From positions 1 through 64,000 of the forward strand of contig NZ_JBKFEY010000007.1 in NCBI RefSeq assembly GCF_046507575.1: DNA of 64,000 nt, read 5' to 3'. This document shows positions 42,781 to 53,600 of this stretch, one piece after another. The stretch comes from Pontitalea aquivivens. Its GTDB lineage: Bacteria > Pseudomonadota > Alphaproteobacteria > Rhodobacterales > Rhodobacteraceae. The position numbers and the translations under genes are program-made. How positions within the stretch are numbered: the stretch's first letter is position 1; every line of letters begins with the position of its first letter. The notes below the pieces were generated by a model, which was given only the letters and a program-made list of their open reading frames with translations, was not told where the DNA came from and did no database searches.

Positions 42781-45438
42781 ATGCCCAGCCTGAACGATAT
42801 CCGCTCTACTTTTCTGAATTTTTTCGAACGCAACGGTCACCGTATCGTTGACAGCAGCCCGCTTGTGCCGCGCAACGACCCGACGCTGATGTTCACCAAC
42901 TCGGGCATGGTGCAGTTCAAGAACTGCTTCACCGGGGTGGAAAAGCGTGACTATGTCCGCGCCACCACCGCGCAGAAATGCGTGCGCGCGGGCGGCAAGC
43001 ATAATGACCTGGACAACGTCGGCTACACCGCGCGCCACCACACCTTTTTTGAAATGCTGGGCAATTTCAGCTTTGGTGATTACTTCAAATCCGAGGCGAT
43101 CCCCTTTGCCTGGGAATTGCTGACCAGGGATTTCGACATCCCCAAGGAGCGGCTGCTGGTCACCGTCTACCACACCGATGATGAGGCCGCGAATATCTGG
43201 AAGAAGGTCGCTGGCCTGCCCGATGACCGGATCATCCGCATCCCCACCAATGACAATTTCTGGATGATGGGCCCCACCGGCCCCTGTGGCCCCTGCACCG
43301 AGATCTTCTTTGACCACGGCGATCACATCTGGGGCGGCCCGCCCGGCAGCGCCGAGGAAGATGGCGACCGCTTCATCGAGATCTGGAACCTCGTCTTCAT
43401 GCAGTTCGAGCAGTTCGAGGATGGAACCAAGCGCGATCTTGACATGCAGTCGATCGACACGGGCATGGGTCTGGAACGCATCGGCGCGCTGCTGCAGGGC
43501 AAGCACGACAACTATGACACCGACCTGATGCGCGCGCTGATCGAGGCCTCGGCCCATGCGACCAGCGCCGATCCTGACGGCCCGGGCAAGGTGCATCACC
43601 GGGTGATCGCGGATCATCTGCGGTCGACCTCGTTCCTGATCGCCGACGGGGTGATGCCGTCGAACGACGGGCGCGGCTATGTGCTGCGCCGGATCATGCG
43701 CCGCGCGATGCGGCATGCGCATATGCTGGGCGCGAAGGACCCGGTGATGCACCGTCTGGTGCCTGCGCTGGTACGCCAGATGGGCGCGGCCTATCCCGAA
43801 CTGACCCGCGCGCAGGCCCTGATCGAGGAGACGCTGAAGCTTGAGGAAACCCGCTTCAAGCAGACGCTCGACCGTGGGCTGAAGCTGCTGGATGAGGAAC
43901 TGTCCGGCCTGCCCGACGGCGCGGCGCTGCCCGGGGCGGCGGCGTTCAAGCTTTATGATACCTACGGCTTCCCGCTGGACCTGACGCAGGATGCGCTGCG
44001 CGAAAAGGGCCGCGCGGTCGAGGTCGAGGGCTTTGACGCCGCCATGGCCGAACAGAAGGCCAAGGCGCGGGCGTCCTGGTCGGGGTCGGGCGAGGCCAGC
44101 GACGCGCGGATCTGGTTCGAACTGGCCGAAAAGCACGGGGTCACCGAATTCCTGGGCTATGACACCGAAACCGCCGAGGGCCAGATCATGGCGCTGGTCA
44201 AGGACGGGGCCGAGGTCGGTCAGGCGCAGGATGTTGTGCAGATCGTGGTGAACCAGACGCCGTTCTATGCCGAATCCGGCGGTCAGGTGGGCGATCAGGG
44301 CCTGATCCGCACCGATACCGGCGCGGCGCGCATTACCGATACGAAAAAGGTGGCCGGCGTCTTCATCCACATCGCCGAGGTGACCGAGGGCACGATCCTG
44401 CGCGGCCAGCCCGCCAAGCTTGAGGTTTCGCACCGCCGCCGGTCGGCCATTCGTGCGAACCATTCGGCCACGCACCTGCTGCATGAGGCGCTGCGCCGCG
44501 CCCTGGGCGATCATGTCGCGCAGAAGGGCAGCCTGAATGCCGAAGACCGGCTGCGCTTCGACTTCAGCCATGCCAAGGCGCTGACGCAGGCCGAGGTGGT
44601 GCAGGTCGAGGCCGAGGTGAACGAGTTCATCCGCCAGAACACGCCTGTGGAAACCCGCATCATGACGCCCGACGATGCCCGTGCGCTTGGCGCGCAGGCG
44701 CTGTTTGGCGAAAAATACGGTGATGAGGTGCGCGTTGTGTCCATGGGCGAGCTGCTGGGCTCGGGCAAGGGCGCGGATGGCAAGACCTACAGCCTGGAAC
44801 TGTGCGGCGGCACCCATGTGGCCCGCACCGGCGACATCGGCGCCTTTGTCGCGCTTGGCGACAGCGCCTCCAGCGCCGGTGTGCGGCGCTTTGAGGCGCT
44901 GACGGGGCAGGCCGCGCTTGATCACCTCAAGGCGCAGAACGAGCGTTTGATCGAGGCCGCGTCCGTGCTGAAAACCGCGCCCGCCGATCTGGCCGACCGC
45001 GTCCGCGCGCTGGCCGAGGAACGCAAGCAGCTGGCGAACGAAGTGGCGCAGCTGCGCCGCGAACTGGCCATGGGCGGCGGTGCCGCTGGCGGGCCGGAAG
45101 TGCAGGACATCAATGGCTTGCGCTTTGTTGCTCAGGTGGTGTCCGGGGTGTCGGGCAAGGATCTTCCGGCGCTGGTCGATGATCTGAAGGGCCGGGTGGG
45201 CAGCGGCGTGGTGCTGGTGGTGGCCGATACCGGCGGCAAGGCCGCCGTGGCCGCGGGCGTGACACCCGATGCCACCGCGCGCATCAGCGCCGTCGATCTG
45301 GTCAAGGCGGCGGCGGCCGCGCTTGGCGGCAAGGGCGGTGGCGGGCGGCCCGACATGGCGCAGGCCGGCGGGGCCGATCCGTCCAGGGCCGATGAGGCCG
45401 TGGCCGCCGTCAAGGCCGTCATCGCGGGGGCAGACTGA
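42781..45438 (+). CDS. alaS: Alanyl-tRNA synthetase
   Basis: A full-length 885-residue synthetase. The class II catalytic core starts LNDIRSTFLNFFERNGH with the FTNSGMVQFK motif. The editing domain has metal ligands in HSATHLLH (about 561-568) and CGGTH (about 675-679); the C-terminal oligomerisation domain (ALGGKGGGGRPDMAQAGG) is complete. The start follows GAAGG. Its stop overlaps the ATG of a DUF1330 gene by one base. Confidence 0.98.
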   Translation: MPSLNDIRSTFLNFFERNGHRIVDSSPLVPRNDPTLMFTNSGMVQFKNCFTGVEKRDYVRATTAQKCVRAGGKHNDLDNVGYTARHHTFFEMLGNFSFGDYFKSEAIPFAWELLTRDFDIPKERLLVTVYHTDDEAANIWKKVAGLPDDRIIRIPTNDNFWMMGPTGPCGPCTEIFFDHGDHIWGGPPGSAEEDGDRFIEIWNLVFMQFEQFEDGTKRDLDMQSIDTGMGLERIGALLQGKHDNYDTDLMRALIEASAHATSADPDGPGKVHHRVIADHLRSTSFLIADGVMPSNDGRGYVLRRIMRRAMRHAHMLGAKDPVMHRLVPALVRQMGAAYPELTRAQALIEETLKLEETRFKQTLDRGLKLLDEELSGLPDGAALPGAAAFKLYDTYGFPLDLTQDALREKGRAVEVEGFDAAMAEQKAKARASWSGSGEASDARIWFELAEKHGVTEFLGYDTETAEGQIMALVKDGAEVGQAQDVVQIVVNQTPFYAESGGQVGDQGLIRTDTGAARITDTKKVAGVFIHIAEVTEGTILRGQPAKLEVSHRRRSAIRANHSATHLLHEALRRALGDHVAQKGSLNAEDRLRFDFSHAKALTQAEVVQVEAEVNEFIRQNTPVETRIMTPDDARALGAQALFGEKYGDEVRVVSMGELLGSGKGADGKTYSLELCGGTHVARTGDIGAFVALGDSASSAGVRRFEALTGQAALDHLKAQNERLIEAASVLKTAPADLADRVRALAEERKQLANEVAQLRRELAMGGGAAGGPEVQDINGLRFVAQVVSGVSGKDLPALVDDLKGRVGSGVVLVVADTGGKAAVAAGVTPDATARISAVDLVKAAAAALGGKGGGGRPDMAQAGGADPSRADEAVAAVKAVIAGAD

Positions 45439-45728
45439 TGCCCGCGGCGCTTTGGATCGCCCATGTGACGGTTCTGGATGCCGAGGCCTATGGCAAATAC
45501 GCCGCCCTTGCCGGTCCCGCGATCGCGGCGCATGGCGGCGTGTTTCTGGCGCGCGGCACGCGCTATGTGCAGCTGGAAGGCAAGGACCGGGCGCGCAACG
45601 TGATCGCCCGCTTTCCCAGCCTTGAGGCCGCCGAGGCCTGCTATCACAGCCCCGAATATCAGGCGGCGCTGTCGCATGCGCGCGGCGCCTCGGAACGCGA
45701 TCTCGTGATCGTCGAGGAAAGCGCCTGA
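45438..45728 (+). CDS. DUF1330 family protein
   Basis: A 96-residue ferredoxin-like alpha/beta protein: WIAHVTVLDAEAYGKYA, GGVFLARGTRYVQLEG and FPSLEAAEACYHSPEYQAAL are typical of DUF1330 (dimeric alpha-beta barrel). TGATG overlap couples it to alaS. The biological role is not known. Confidence 0.88.
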   Translation: MPAALWIAHVTVLDAEAYGKYAALAGPAIAAHGGVFLARGTRYVQLEGKDRARNVIARFPSLEAAEACYHSPEYQAALSHARGASERDLVIVEESA

Positions 45729-45829
45729 GCCCGCGTGCCATCTTCCCGGCCCGCCCCGGTTGCGGTATATGACATCCATGTATCAGCATCCGGGGGCGGA
45801 GCCAACCGCGCCCGAAAAGGGGCAGGTCG

Positions 45830-46624
45830 ATGTGCCGTTGGGCCGCGTATATCGGGCAACCGATCTTTCTGGATGAAATCATCAGTCGTCCCGGCCATTC
45901 GCTGATCCGGCAAAGCCATTGCGCCACGCAATGCCACACCGCGATCAATGCCGATGGCTTCGGGCTGGCGTGGTATGGCGAACGGCCCGAGCCCGGGCTT
46001 TACCGCGACGTGATGCCCGCCTGGTCAGACCCGAACCTGCGCAGCCTGACCGCGACGGTGAAATCGGGGCTGTTTCTGGCCCATGTCCGCGCCTCGACCG
46101 GCACGGCCACCAGCCGCAACAATTGCCACCCCTTTGTCGTGGGGCGCTGGTCGTTCATGCACAATGGCCAGGTCGGCGGCTATGATGCGCTGCGCCGCGA
46201 TGCCGAAATGATGATCCCGGATGCGCTTTATCCGCACCGCAAGGGGGCGACCGACAGCGAGGCGCTGTTTCTGGTCGCGCTGGCCGAGGGACTTGAAACC
46301 ACGCCAAGGCAGGCGCTGGAACGCGCCACCGCGCGCCTTGAGACGCTAAGCCGCGCCCGCGGCGCCGCGCCCCACATGCGGCTGACGGCGGCCTTTTCGG
46401 ATGGCGCGCGGCTTTATGCGGTGCGCTATGCCACCGACGATCAGGCCCCGACGCTGTATCATCGCTGGTCAGACACGCGCGGCGGGCGGGCGGTCGTGTC
46501 CGAACCCCTGGAGCCGGGTGAATGCGACTGGCAGGTGGTGCCCGAAAGCAGCTTTTGCACCTTTGACGGGCAGGGGGTCACGGTCGAACCTTTCGTCCCC
46601 GCGGCACAGGCCGCCGCCGCCTGA
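45830..46624 (+). CDS. Class II glutamine amidotransferase
   Basis: A 264-residue protein with an N-terminal nucleophile cysteine at position 2 (MCRWAAYIG), exposed after methionine removal, and the motifs NADGFGLAWYG, LAHVRASTG and HPFVVGRWSFMHNGQV of the GATase2 fold. It is a stand-alone glutaminase-type domain like EgtC or YafJ relatives; without ergothioneine genes nearby I do not assign egtC. The donor reaction partner is unknown. Confidence 0.87.
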   Translation: MCRWAAYIGQPIFLDEIISRPGHSLIRQSHCATQCHTAINADGFGLAWYGERPEPGLYRDVMPAWSDPNLRSLTATVKSGLFLAHVRASTGTATSRNNCHPFVVGRWSFMHNGQVGGYDALRRDAEMMIPDALYPHRKGATDSEALFLVALAEGLETTPRQALERATARLETLSRARGAAPHMRLTAAFSDGARLYAVRYATDDQAPTLYHRWSDTRGGRAVVSEPLEPGECDWQVVPESSFCTFDGQGVTVEPFVPAAQAAAA

Positions 46625-46713
46625 TCGCGCCTTTTGCCGCGCCGGTCCTTTCAGCGGTTTTCAAACCCGCCCCGAACCTGCTAAGTCCGCGCGGGACCAC
46701 GCGTGAGGACGCC

Positions 46714-48078
46714 ATGACCACGATCCGCCTGCACAACACCAAGACCCGCCGCAAGGAAGATTTCGTGCCGATCGACCCGGCCAATGTGCGCGTCTATTGT
46801 TGCGGGCCCACGGTCTATGACCGCGCGCATCTGGGCAATGCGCGTCCGGTGGTGGTGTTTGACGTGCTGTTCAGGCTGCTGCGCCATGTCTATGGTGCCG
46901 GTCATGTGACCTATGTGCGCAATTTCACCGACGTGGATGACAAGATCAACGCCAGGGCCGCCGAGACCGGGCGGCCGATCCGCGACATCACCGAGGAAAC
47001 GATCGCCTGGTATCACGCCGACATGGATGCGCTTGGCGCGCTGCGGCCGACGATCGAGCCCAGGGCCACCGATTACATCGCCCGGATGATCGCGATGATC
47101 CAGGATCTGATCGCGCGGGGCCATGCCTATGCGGCGGAAGGCCATGTGCTGTTCGACGTGCGCAGCTTTCCCGAATACGGGGCGCTGTCGGGGCGTTCGG
47201 TCGATGACATGATCGCGGGCGCACGGGTCGAGGTCGCGCCCTACAAGCGCGATCCGATGGATTTCGTGCTGTGGAAACCGTCCAGCGACGATCTGCCCGG
47301 CTGGGACAGCCCCTGGGGCCGCGGCCGCCCCGGCTGGCATATCGAATGTTCCGCGATGAGCTTTGAGCTGCTGGGCGCGGGCTTTGACATCCATGCGGGC
47401 GGGATCGACCTGCAGTTTCCGCATCATGAAAACGAGATCGCGCAAAGCTGCTGCGCCCATCCCGAGGGCGGCTTTGCCCGCTATTGGCTGCACAACGAGA
47501 TGCTGCAGGTCGAGGGCAGGAAGATGTCCAAGAGCCTGGGCAATTTCTTCACCGTGCGCGACCTTCTGGACAAGGGCATCCCCGGCGAGGTGATCCGGTT
47601 TGTCTTTCTGCAGACGCATTACGGCAAGCCGATGGACTGGACGGCCGAGAAGGCCGCGCAGGCCGAGGCCACCTTGCGCAAGTGGCGGGGGCTTGTCGCG
47701 GGCATCACCCCCGCGCCCGGTCCGGCGCCCGTGGTCGTCGCGGCGCTGGCCGATGATCTGAACACGGCGGGCGCCATTGCCGCGCTGCATGGCCTGGCCG
47801 GGGATCCGGCGGCATTGAAGGCCTCGGCGGCGCTGCTGGGGTTGCTGGGCGATGAAATGGGTGACTGGGCCAGGGCGCCTGCGGTTGACCTTTCGGCCCA
47901 TGCCGCGCATCTGGCCACCTTGCGCGCGGCTGCGATGCAGTCCAAGGATTTTGCGGCGGTGGATGCGATGAAGGCGGCGCTGATGGCGGCGGGGGTCGAG
48001 GTTCGGATGTCGAAGGCGGGGGTGGAATTGCTGCCCGGGCCGGGCTTTGATGCCGCGCGCCTGCCGCGCCTTGGCTAG
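46714..48078 (+). CDS. cysS: Cysteinyl-tRNA synthetase
   Basis: A 454-residue class I synthetase. The HIGH-type motif is HLGNAR near residue 39, zinc-binding C29 lies in YCCGPTVYD, and KMSKS is at 270-274. The C-terminal helical domain is complete. The ATG follows GAGGACGCC. A repeat copy separates it from cimA. Confidence 0.97.
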   Translation: MTTIRLHNTKTRRKEDFVPIDPANVRVYCCGPTVYDRAHLGNARPVVVFDVLFRLLRHVYGAGHVTYVRNFTDVDDKINARAAETGRPIRDITEETIAWYHADMDALGALRPTIEPRATDYIARMIAMIQDLIARGHAYAAEGHVLFDVRSFPEYGALSGRSVDDMIAGARVEVAPYKRDPMDFVLWKPSSDDLPGWDSPWGRGRPGWHIECSAMSFELLGAGFDIHAGGIDLQFPHHENEIAQSCCAHPEGGFARYWLHNEMLQVEGRKMSKSLGNFFTVRDLLDKGIPGEVIRFVFLQTHYGKPMDWTAEKAAQAEATLRKWRGLVAGITPAPGPAPVVVAALADDLNTAGAIAALHGLAGDPAALKASAALLGLLGDEMGDWARAPAVDLSAHAAHLATLRAAAMQSKDFAAVDAMKAALMAAGVEVRMSKAGVELLPGPGFDAARLPRLG

Positions 48079-48093
48079 GCGGTGCCGTCAGGG

Positions 48094-48118
48094 TTTGAGT
48101 ATTTTTGCCAAGAAGAAG
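48094..48118 (-). repeat. Dispersed intergenic repeat, copy 4
   Basis: TTTGAGTATTTTTGCCAAGAAGAAG on the plus strand, the reverse orientation of copy 2, matching its first half with a few changes and lacking the G/C hairpin. It lies between cysS and cimA. Confidence 0.6.
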
Positions 48119-48146
48119 CCCCATCGGGCGAAGGAGCAGGCCAGCG

Positions 48147-49769
48147 ATGACGCGCGAGCGGCTTTACATCTATGACACCACGCTGCGCGACGGGCAGCAG
48201 ACGCAGGGCGTGCAATTCTCGGTACCCGAGAAAATCGCGATCGCGCAGGCGCTGGATGCGATCGGGGTGGATTATATCGAGGGTGGTTGGCCCGGCGCGA
48301 ACCCGACGGACAGCGACTTCTTTGCCGCGCGGCCCGCGACGCGGGCGATCTTTACCGCCTTTGGCATGACCAGGCGGGCGGGGCGGTCGGCGGCCAATGA
48401 CGATGTGCTGGCCGGCGTGATGAATGCCGGCACGCCGGCGGTCTGCCTGGTGGGCAAGACGCATGATTATCATGTGTCCGCGGCGCTGGGGATCACCCTG
48501 GAAGAGAACCTTGAAAACATCCGCGCCTCGGTGGCGCATATGGTGGCCTCGGGGCGCGAGGCGCTGTTCGATGCCGAGCATTTCTTTGACGGCTACCGGG
48601 CAAACCCGTCCTATGCGCTGGCCTGTCTGCGCGCGGCGATGGGTGAGGGCGCGCGCTGGATGGTGCTGTGCGATACCAATGGCGGCACCCTGCCGGCCGA
48701 GGTGGCGGGGGTGGTGGCCGAGGTGGTCGCGGCGGGGATACCGGGTGACCGGCTGGGCATCCACTGCCACGACGATACCGGCAATGCGGTCGCCTGTTCG
48801 CTGGCCGCGGTCGGGGCGGGCGTGCGGCAGGTGCAGGGCACGCTGAACGGTCTGGGCGAGCGGTGCGGCAATGCGAACCTGACGACGCTGATCCCGACGC
48901 TGATCCTGAAGGAGCCGTTCCGCAGCCGGTTCGAAACCGGCATTTCCGAAGAGGCGCTGCGCGGCATCACCAGGTTGTCGCGCAGGCTGGATGACATCCT
49001 GAACCGCGTGCCGCTGCGGTTTGCGCCCTATGTCGGGGCCAGTGCCTTTGCCCATAAGGCGGGATTGCATGCCAGCGCGATCCTGAAAGACCCCTCGACC
49101 TATGAACATATCGACCCCGCGCTGGTCGGCAACACCCGGCTGATCCCGATGTCGAACCAGGCGGGGCAGTCGAACCTGCGCGCGCGTCTGGCCGCCGCCG
49201 GGATTGACGTCGACCCGAAAGACCCGCGCCTGGCCCGCATTCTTGAAGTGGTCAAGGAGCGTGAGGATCAGGGCTATGCCTATGACGGCGCGCAGGCCAG
49301 CTTTGAGCTGGTGGCTTTGCGCGAACTGGGGCTGTTGCCCGATTACTTTGAGGTCAAGCGCTATCGCGTCACGGTGGAACGGCGCAAGAACCGCTATGAC
49401 CGGATGGTCAGCGTATCCGAGGCGGTGGTGGTCGTGAAGGTCGGCGGGCAAAAGATGCTGTCGGTGTCCGAAAGCATGGGCGAGGATGGCCATGATCGCG
49501 GGCCGGTGAATGCGCTGGCCAAGGCGCTGGCCAAGGATCTGGGTCCCTATCAGGCCTGCATCGACGACATGAAGCTGGTCGATTTCCGTGTCCGTATCAC
49601 CCAGGGCGGCACCGAGGCGGTGACGCGGGTGATTATCGACAGCGAGGACGGGCAGGGCCGGCGCTGGTCCACGGTCGGGGTGTCGCCCAACATCGTGGAT
49701 GCCTCGTTCGAGGCGCTGCTGGATGCGATGGTCTGGAAGCTGAAGCGCGACGGGGTGGCGCCCGCATGA
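48147..49769 (+). CDS. cimA: Citramalate synthase
   Basis: A 540-residue acyltransferase condensing pyruvate and acetyl-CoA, a threonine-independent route to isoleucine. The N-terminal HMGL barrel has YDTTLRDGQQTQGVQF and the metal-binding GIHCHDDTGNAV; the C-terminal LeuA-type allosteric domain is present. The length and second-domain pattern fit CimA rather than 2-isopropylmalate synthase, though substrate choice was not tested. ATG 48147 follows AAGGAG. It overlaps the next gene by 4 bases. Confidence 0.9.
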   Translation: MTRERLYIYDTTLRDGQQTQGVQFSVPEKIAIAQALDAIGVDYIEGGWPGANPTDSDFFAARPATRAIFTAFGMTRRAGRSAANDDVLAGVMNAGTPAVCLVGKTHDYHVSAALGITLEENLENIRASVAHMVASGREALFDAEHFFDGYRANPSYALACLRAAMGEGARWMVLCDTNGGTLPAEVAGVVAEVVAAGIPGDRLGIHCHDDTGNAVACSLAAVGAGVRQVQGTLNGLGERCGNANLTTLIPTLILKEPFRSRFETGISEEALRGITRLSRRLDDILNRVPLRFAPYVGASAFAHKAGLHASAILKDPSTYEHIDPALVGNTRLIPMSNQAGQSNLRARLAAAGIDVDPKDPRLARILEVVKEREDQGYAYDGAQASFELVALRELGLLPDYFEVKRYRVTVERRKNRYDRMVSVSEAVVVVKVGGQKMLSVSESMGEDGHDRGPVNALAKALAKDLGPYQACIDDMKLVDFRVRITQGGTEAVTRVIIDSEDGQGRRWSTVGVSPNIVDASFEALLDAMVWKLKRDGVAPA

Positions 49770-50551
49770 CGCCCGGGGACAGCGCGCAGGCGGCGGCGGG
49801 CTTGGTGCGGGCGGGTGATCCGCTGCGCTTTGCCGCCGCGATGGCCGCGCCCGAACCGGGGCGGGCGGCGCTGCTGGCGCTTTATGCGCTGAACCTGGAA
49901 CTGGCCCGCGCGCCCTGGGCCTCGACCGAGCCGATGGTGGCCGAGATGCGCCTGCAATGGTGGATCGACGCGCTTGAGGCGCTGGTCCGGACCGGGCAGG
50001 CCCCGGCGCATGAAATCGGCCCGGCGCTGGCGCAGCTGGTCGCGGACGGGCTGGACCTGTCGCCGATGCTGGCGCTGGCCGAGGCACGGCGCTGGGATTG
50101 CTGGCGCGATCCCTTTGCCGATGCGGCGGCGCTGGACGCCTATCTGGCGGCAACCTCGGGCGGGCTGTATCAGATCACGGCGGCGGCGCTTGGCGCGTCG
50201 GCGGAGGCCAGCCCCGTGCTGGCCGATTATGGCTATGCGGCTGGTCTGGCGGCATTTTTGCGCGCGATCCCCGCGCTTGAGGCGCGCGGTCGCGTGCCGC
50301 TTGTGGATGGGTGTCCCGATGCGGTTGCGGCATTGGCGGGGCGCGGGCTGGCGGCGCTGGCGCGCGCGCGGGCGCAGCGCGGGGCGGTGCCGCGTGCGGC
50401 CCTGCCCGCGCTTTTGCCCGGGGCCGGGGCGGGGGCGATCCTGGCCCGTGTCGTGCGTGCGCCCGGCCTTGTCGCCGCCGGGGGGCTTGCGCAGTCGGAA
50501 TTCGCGCGCCGCGCCCGTCTGGCCTGGATGGCGATGACCGGGCGCTGGTAG
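49766..50551 (+). CDS. Squalene/phytoene synthase-like protein without the Asp motifs
   Basis: A 261-residue helical protein of the squalene/phytoene synthase superfamily, close to the NDUFAF6-like group: ALLALYALNLELARAPW, EMRLQWWIDALEAL and the GRVPLV ending of the active-site cap. Both catalytic DxxxD motifs of true prenyl synthases are missing, so head-to-head prenyl condensation is unlikely. It overlaps cimA by 4 bases. By analogy with NDUFAF6 a complex I assembly role is conceivable but unproven. Confidence 0.8.
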   Translation: MTPGDSAQAAAGLVRAGDPLRFAAAMAAPEPGRAALLALYALNLELARAPWASTEPMVAEMRLQWWIDALEALVRTGQAPAHEIGPALAQLVADGLDLSPMLALAEARRWDCWRDPFADAAALDAYLAATSGGLYQITAAALGASAEASPVLADYGYAAGLAAFLRAIPALEARGRVPLVDGCPDAVAALAGRGLAALARARAQRGAVPRAALPALLPGAGAGAILARVVRAPGLVAAGGLAQSEFARRARLAWMAMTGRW

Positions 50552-50561
50552 CGCGCGGGGC

Positions 50562-50576
50562 TTAAACGAATCTTCA
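50562..50576. promoter_or_regulatory. CtrA-like site before the chemoreceptor operon
   Basis: TTAA-N7-TTCA, one mismatch from TTAA-N7-TTAA, 89 bases before the chemoreceptor start in the gap after the squalene synthase-like gene. Confidence 0.35.
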
Positions 50577-50664
50577 GGTTCTGCAGCGATGGTCCGGGGC
50601 ACGGGCGGATGCCCGGTGAACACTGACCCGATTCCGCATCCGCGGCATCGCCGGAGACCGGACC

Positions 50665-53600
50665 ATGGACTTTCTGCACAAATTCAAGATCAAGGTGACC
50701 CTGCCGCTGATGCTTGTGGCGATTTCTGCCCTGGCGATGACAAGAATGGGGGTTTCGTCTTACATCGACGCGCGCGACCTGCTTATGCATGAGGCCGAAG
50801 CGCGGCTTCACAGCGCGCTTGAGGCGCGTCATGACGAACTGGAATCCTGGACCGCGCAGGTGATGGCGCTGGCGCGGACCGGCGCGACCAACGAATCGGT
50901 CGTGGGCGCCTTGCAGGAATTTGGCGCGGCCTGGTCGCGGCTGGGCGCCGATCCCGCGGCCACATTGCAAAAGGTCTTTGTCGCCGACAATCCGCATCCC
51001 GCAGACAGCCGCCAGCGGCTTGTGGGGGTGCCCCAGCAGCGGGACTATTCCCTGCCGCATCGCAATTATCACCCGGGCTTCGTCACCCAGATGGAACAGT
51101 TCGGGTTCAGTGACATCTATCTGGTCGATAGTGCGGGCAATGTCATCTATTCCGCGCGCAAGAAGACCGATTTCGCGGTCAACCTTCAAAGCGGGCCCTG
51201 GGCCGCGGGCGCGCTTGCAGGCGCGGTGGCGGCGGCAACGGCGCCGGGTGTGCAGGATCCGGTCGGGTCCCCGTTCCGCGCCTATGAGGCCGCTGGCACA
51301 GGCCATTACAGCTTTGTCGCGGCACCCGTGCGTGCGGGCGGTCGCCTGCTGGGGGCGATCGTCTATCAGATTTCCGCAGCCTCGATCGATGCGATGATGG
51401 CGCATGGCCATGGTCTGGGCGAAACCGGCCAAAGCTATCTTGTGACGGATCAGAACACCATCCTCAGCGATCAGCAGGGCGCCGCCCCCGCGGGCGCCAC
51501 GGCCCGTCGGGTTGACGCGGCCTTTGTCCCGCTGGCGCTGCAGGGTCGGGATGGCATGGCCCGGCAAACCGGCCTGTCGGGCACCCTGGCCGAGGTGGCC
51601 TATACCCCCGTCGACCTGTTCGGTCATCGCTATGTCCTTGCGTTCGAACAATCCGTCGATGAGGTTGTTCAGCCCGCGCGCGCGCTTGGCCGGATGATGC
51701 TGTTCGATGCGTCCTGGATGATGGCGGTTCTGGCGGCCCTGTCCTGGCTTTACGCGCGATCCGTATCGGCGCCGCTGGCCCGGCTGCAAACCGCGGTGCA
51801 GAAGATTGCCGGACGGGAATATGATCTGACGGTACCCGGCCTTGCCCGCGGCGATGAGGTGGGCGAAATCGCGCGCGCCCTGCAGGACTGCCGCGACGCA
51901 CTTGCCGCGGCCGATCTGGCGCAGGCCGATCTGGTGATGAAGGGCGCGGCGCTGGAACGCGGCAGTTCAGCCGTGATGATGATGGATCTCGATTTCACCA
52001 TCACCTATGTCAACGCCGCCCTGAAGTCGACCTTTGTCAACCGTCTTAAGGATCTGCAGGGCCACAAACCCGATTTCGACCCGGAACGGGTCGTCGGGCG
52101 GTCAATGGATGACTTCCACGCCGTTCCCGCGCATCAGCGCGAGATCATCAACCGCCCGGGCGCCTTGCCCTTCCATACCGAAATCGCCGTGGGCGACTGC
52201 CGCTTCTCACTGGACATGAATGAGGTGGTGATGCCCGGCAAGGGACGCATCGGATTCATGGTTGAATGGCGCGACGTGACCGAGGAACGGCTGAACCGGG
52301 CCCTGTTCGGGGCGATCGAAGCCACCCAGATCGTCTGCAACTTCGATACGGATCTGCGCCTGTTCAACGCCAACAGCGTTTTCCATCGCGTGCTGGGGAC
52401 CTCAATGGCCGAGGTGACCGGGCGGCGCCTGCCCGATATTGTTTTCACTGAGGATGGCGACTGCGGCGATATCCTGTCGCGGCGCGAACCGCTGATCGGG
52501 CGCTTCACGCTGCGCATGGGCAACGATCGCGTGGCAGTGGCCGACGGCAGCCTGACGCCTGTGCGCGACGACAAGGGGCGGGTGATGCGGGTGGCACTGA
52601 TCGCGAAGGATGTCACTGAAAGCCAGCGCGAATTGCGCGCCTCGGAACGGCGCAACGCCGCGATGATCGAGGCCCAGCGCGCGGTGGTCGAAAGCCTGGG
52701 TGTCTCGCTCAACCGTCTGTCCGACGGCGATCTGAGTGCAAGCATCGATGCTGCATTCGCGCCTGAATATGAAAAGCTGCGCGCCGATTTCAACGCCGCG
52801 ATAGAAACCTTGTCGCGTGCGATCCGCGTCGTGATCGAAAACGCCGGTGCGATTGAAGGCGAAGCGCAGGAAATTTCCAATGCGGCCGAGGATCTTAGCC
52901 GACGCACCGAAAAGCAGGCGGCGACCCTGGAACAGACCGCCGCCGCGCTGGACGAACTGACCTCTTCGGTGTCTTCGGCCGCAACGGGCGTGGCCGAGGC
53001 GAACCGCGTCGTCACCGAAGCGCGCACAAGCGCGGAAACTTCGGGCCAGGTCGTGCAGCAGGCCGTTGCCGCCATGGGCGAGATCGAGCAATCGTCACAA
53101 AAGATTTCGCGCATCATCAGCGTGATCGATGATATCGCCTTCCAGACGAACCTTCTGGCGCTCAACGCCGGGGTCGAGGCGGCACGGGCGGGCGAAGCCG
53201 GCAGGGGGTTTGCCGTCGTCGCCTCGGAGGTGCGCGGCCTTGCCCAGCGCTCGTCCGAAGCGGCCCGGGAAATCGACGCGCTCATCTCGGCTTCGTCGGG
53301 CCATGTCCGGCGCGGCGTCGATCTTGTCGATGAAACCGGCCGGGCACTTGACGGCATCCTGGCGTCAGTGAACGACATCGCGGCGCGCGTATCGGAAATT
53401 GCCGCCTCGTCACAGGAACAATCGGCGGGCCTGGCCGAGATCAATGTCGCGGTGAACCAGCTGGATCAGGTGACCCAGCAGAATGCGGCGATGTTCGAAC
53501 AGACCACGGCGGCCAGCCATTCGCTTAGCCGGGGCGCGCAATCGCTGACCGCGACCATGGCGCAATTCCGTACGGCGCAGGCGGCCGCGCCGGGCGATCT

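Noticed and set aside
42046..45948. A 1300-codon open frame on the minus strand
   Set aside because: It is the antisense shadow of alaS and neighbours, with no family match and no ribosome-binding site.
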